Source: Collinsella sp. AM34-10 (GTDB lineage Bacteria > Actinomycetota > Coriobacteriia > Coriobacteriales > Coriobacteriaceae). From it: a stretch of DNA of 64,000 nt. Below are positions 63,610-64,000 of this stretch, one piece after another. The notes under the pieces are model-generated. The model was not told where the DNA came from and did not search any database. It saw nothing but the letters and a program-made list of their open reading frames with translations. A program made the position numbers and the translations under genes. Numbering within the stretch: the stretch's first letter is position 1; every line of letters begins with the position of its first letter. The stretch lies in NCBI RefSeq assembly GCF_003469185.1, contig NZ_QSIL01000003.1:124001-188000 (forward strand), read 5' to 3'.

Positions 63610-64000
63610 ATGGCTATGGACGACCTTTTTTCTACCTCGACACGCGAGCGTTCCTTTAAAAACGCGCCGCTCGCGGTGCGCATGCGCCCCAATTCGCTCG
63701 ACGAGTATGTGGGCCAGCAAAAGGCCGTCGGTAAAGGCTCGTGGTTGCGTGCGGCCATCGAGCATGATGTGCTATCGAGCGTGATTCTGTATGGGCCTGC
63801 TGGTACGGGTAAGACGACGCTGGCGCATATCATCGCCAACCATACCAAGAGCGAGTTTGTCGAGGTCAGTGCCGTGACGGGTACCGTGAAGGACCTGCGT
63901 CGCGTGATCGACGAGGCAAAGACGCGCCTGAATACGTATGACCGCCGTACCATCTTGTTCATCGACGAGATTCACCGTTTTTCGAAGTCTCAGCAGGATG
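63610..64000 (+). CDS. rarA: Replication-associated recombination protein RarA (MgsA), N-terminal part, cut by window end
   Basis: The frame runs open through the right edge. The visible part shows APLAVRMRPNSLDEYVGQ, the Walker A GPAGTGKTTLAHII and Walker B LFIDEIHRFSKSQQD, the hallmark of the RarA/MgsA/WRNIP1 clamp-loader-like AAA ATPases that act at stalled forks. Start choices are ATG 63610 or 63616. The C-terminal oligomerisation domain is outside the window. Confidence 0.92.
   Translation, partial: MAMDDLFSTSTRERSFKNAPLAVRMRPNSLDEYVGQQKAVGKGSWLRAAIEHDVLSSVILYGPAGTGKTTLAHIIANHTKSEFVEVSAVTGTVKDLRRVIDEAKTRLNTYDRRTILFIDEIHRFSKSQQD

Noticed and set aside
1..64000. CRISPR array
   Set aside because: No series of regularly spaced direct repeats was seen anywhere; repeated units are palindromic singles.

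Overview
The window reads as chromosomal DNA from a high-GC, anaerobe-type actinobacterium of the class Coriobacteriia, most likely Collinsella or a close relative. This is an inference from strong G/C third-position bias, actinobacterial gene order (rsmD-coaD-SepIVA-like-DUF177-rpmF ... rnc-smc-ftsY-ffh), an LPKTG surface-protein tail, a sucrose PTS locus and a transcriptional T-box before ileS. No 16S rRNA gene is present, so the species cannot be fixed.

Layout. (1) 1-6.4 kb is an accessory, defence-like island with lower GC and many broken genes. It holds the 3' end of an AAA ATPase overlapping a frameshifted TOPRIM/RloB-like gene, an rmlB 3' remnant, a retron reverse transcriptase fused to a trypsin-like protease with a candidate msr-msd RNA upstream, a SEC-C fragment, a frameshifted LPXTG protein, and a three-gene toxin / XRE antitoxin / SecB-like chaperone (TAC-type) operon with a 16-bp palindromic operator. 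(2) 6.5-10.8 kb is a sucrose locus: LacI regulator, tandem operators, sucrose EIIBC and GH32 sucrose-6-phosphate hydrolase. (3) 10.8-17.7 kb has a trans-sulfuration-type PLP paralogue that appears to lack its lysine, a short ModE-like regulator, guaB, leuS and a lipoprotein; two large palindromic elements sit between guaB and leuS. (4) 17.9-29.6 kb is the translation/transcription operon rimP-nusA-infB-rbfA-nrnA-truB-ribF-dnaG followed by rpoD. (5) 29.7-45 kb has two identical tRNA-Asn genes, then Asp23, fakA-like, recG, rsmD, coaD, a SepIVA/DivIVA-like gene, DUF177, rpmF, plsX, acpP, rnc, smc, ftsY and ffh. (6) 45-52.4 kb has a DUF134/NifX-like regulator, thyA-folA, a SpoU methyltransferase, a MATE exporter, a cobalamin adenosyltransferase and ftsH. 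(7) 52.4-55.3 kb has DUF523, a small AT-rich acquired islet with a peptidase E-like gene, and a glycerol dehydrogenase. (8) 55.4-64 kb has the Ile T-box and ileS, lspA-rluD, a family 2 glycosyltransferase, a short A24 peptidase, an HD dNTPase and the 5' end of rarA.

How it works together. Most of the window is core information processing in compact operons with 1-8 nt overlaps. The accessory part carries two self-contained, probably protective or addictive modules (retron-protease and TAC) inside a graveyard of broken genes. Short palindromic repeats of at least two families recur between genes and in several places act as terminators or even supply stop codons.
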